In this document: in pieces, positions 63,778 through 64,000 of the stretch
How the letters are laid out: each line of letters starts with the position of its first letter
Numbering within the stretch: position 1 is the stretch's first letter
Assembly (NCBI GenBank): GCA_947648905.1
Contig: CANSPP010000002.1
Coordinates: forward strand, 186,001-250,000
DNA from: an uncultured Clostridium sp.
GTDB taxonomy: Bacteria; Bacillota; Clostridia; TANB77; CAG-508
Direction: 5' to 3'
DNA length: 64,000 nt
Position numbers and translations under genes: made by a program
Notes under the pieces: generated by a model
Told to the model about the DNA's origin: nothing
The model's input: the letters and a program-made list of their open reading frames with translations, nothing else
Database searches by the model: none

Positions 63778-63834
63778 TCAATGTCCAATTGTCAAATTGT
63801 GTCCAATTGGGGACGTTTCTCTTTTGGACATTTT
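63778..63834. repeat. REP-like intergenic repeat
   Basis: Contains CAATGTCCAATTG and GTGTCCAATTGGGGACGTTT, the inverse of the motif at 50255-50336. It lies between miaB and rpmE. Confidence 0.65.
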
Positions 63835-63851
63835 TCTAAAAACATCAAAAA

Positions 63852-63884
63852 AATAAGCAAAAGTTTTAAACCTTTGCTCATTCT
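63852..63884 (-). terminator. Terminator after rpmE
   Basis: GAGCAAAGG and CTTTTGCTT arms are followed by ATTTTTTTGA on the minus strand. Confidence 0.7.
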
Positions 63885-63891
63885 ATTTGTC

Positions 63892-64000
63892 TTATGCAAG
63901 ACCATATTTTTTCTTAAATTTGTCTGCTCTACCACCAGCTGTTTCTTGTCTTAAGTTACCTGTCCAGTATGGATGGCATTTTGAACATACGTCTACTTTT
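63892..64000 (-). CDS. rpmE: Ribosomal protein bL31, 5'-truncated by window end
   Basis: The last 36 codons are present: [19 protein letters not shown] followed by [13 protein letters not shown] and LA. The CSKCHP zinc-binding pair identifies the C+ type of bL31. The start lies beyond position 64000. Confidence 0.93.
   Translation of the reverse strand, partial: KVDVCSKCHPYWTGNLRQETAGGRADKFKKKYGLA

Overview
The window is very AT-rich, has strong AGGAGG-type ribosome binding sites and carries sporulation genes (cotJA-cotJB-cotJC, a Spo0A-like protein, a Spo0E-like protein). It looks like an uncultured, spore-forming, low-GC Clostridia-type Firmicute, probably from an animal gut. Nearly all genes lie on the minus strand.

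Layout. 1-6.0 kb: a divergent Spo0A-like regulator, a radical SAM protein joined to a degenerate receiver domain, a LysR regulator, a type III toxin-antitoxin locus (three 36-nt RNA repeats plus a ToxN-like toxin fused to a CYTH domain), two XRE regulators and a Spo0E-like protein. 6.0-13.7 kb: an array of small unrelated genes, mostly separated by a short AT-rich junction motif. 13.7-49.1 kb: the core of a Tn1549/CTn-type integrative conjugative element (CHAP hydrolase, sortase B, VirB4, PrgI, VirB6-like protein, Maff2, VirD4/TraG, PcfB, MobA/MobC, Toprim primase, giant methylase-SNF2 helicase, SpaA-type adhesin, ParA/ParB). A second insertion of junction-flanked genes at 29.6-32.2 kb includes an ABC-F resistance protein and a second identical copy of one gene from the first array. 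49.2-64 kb: chromosome-like genes (Sua5/YwlC, dGTPase-like, MATE-kinase fusion, IbrA/IbrB-like pair, cotJ operon, HdeD-like, rpmF, mutS, miaB, rpmE). No integrase or transposase is visible.

Main observation. Eight genes (virB4, virB6-like, maff2, traG, the methylase-helicase, parA, ywlC and the ibrA-like gene) are broken in the zero frame. In every case the break is an in-frame CGG, and skipping the C restores a GGN glycine codon and the conserved protein sequence. I count 25 such sites, and the restored lengths are exact multiples of three. Among the intact genes I found only one in-frame CGG (56296-56298); every other CGG triplet spans two codons. This suggests that CGG is not an ordinary arginine codon here, and that CGGN is read as glycine or as a +1 frameshift. 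Many sites fall in catalytic motifs (Walker A of TraG, ParA and the helicase; the PP-loop of IbrA), so conjugation would depend on this decoding. Three element genes also appear to start at AUA.

How the genes fit together. The element encodes its transfer apparatus, DNA processing, partitioning and a surface adhesin with its own sortase B. It carries two cargo zones built of junction-flanked single genes, some with their own promoter, a c-di-GMP riboswitch or a leader peptide.
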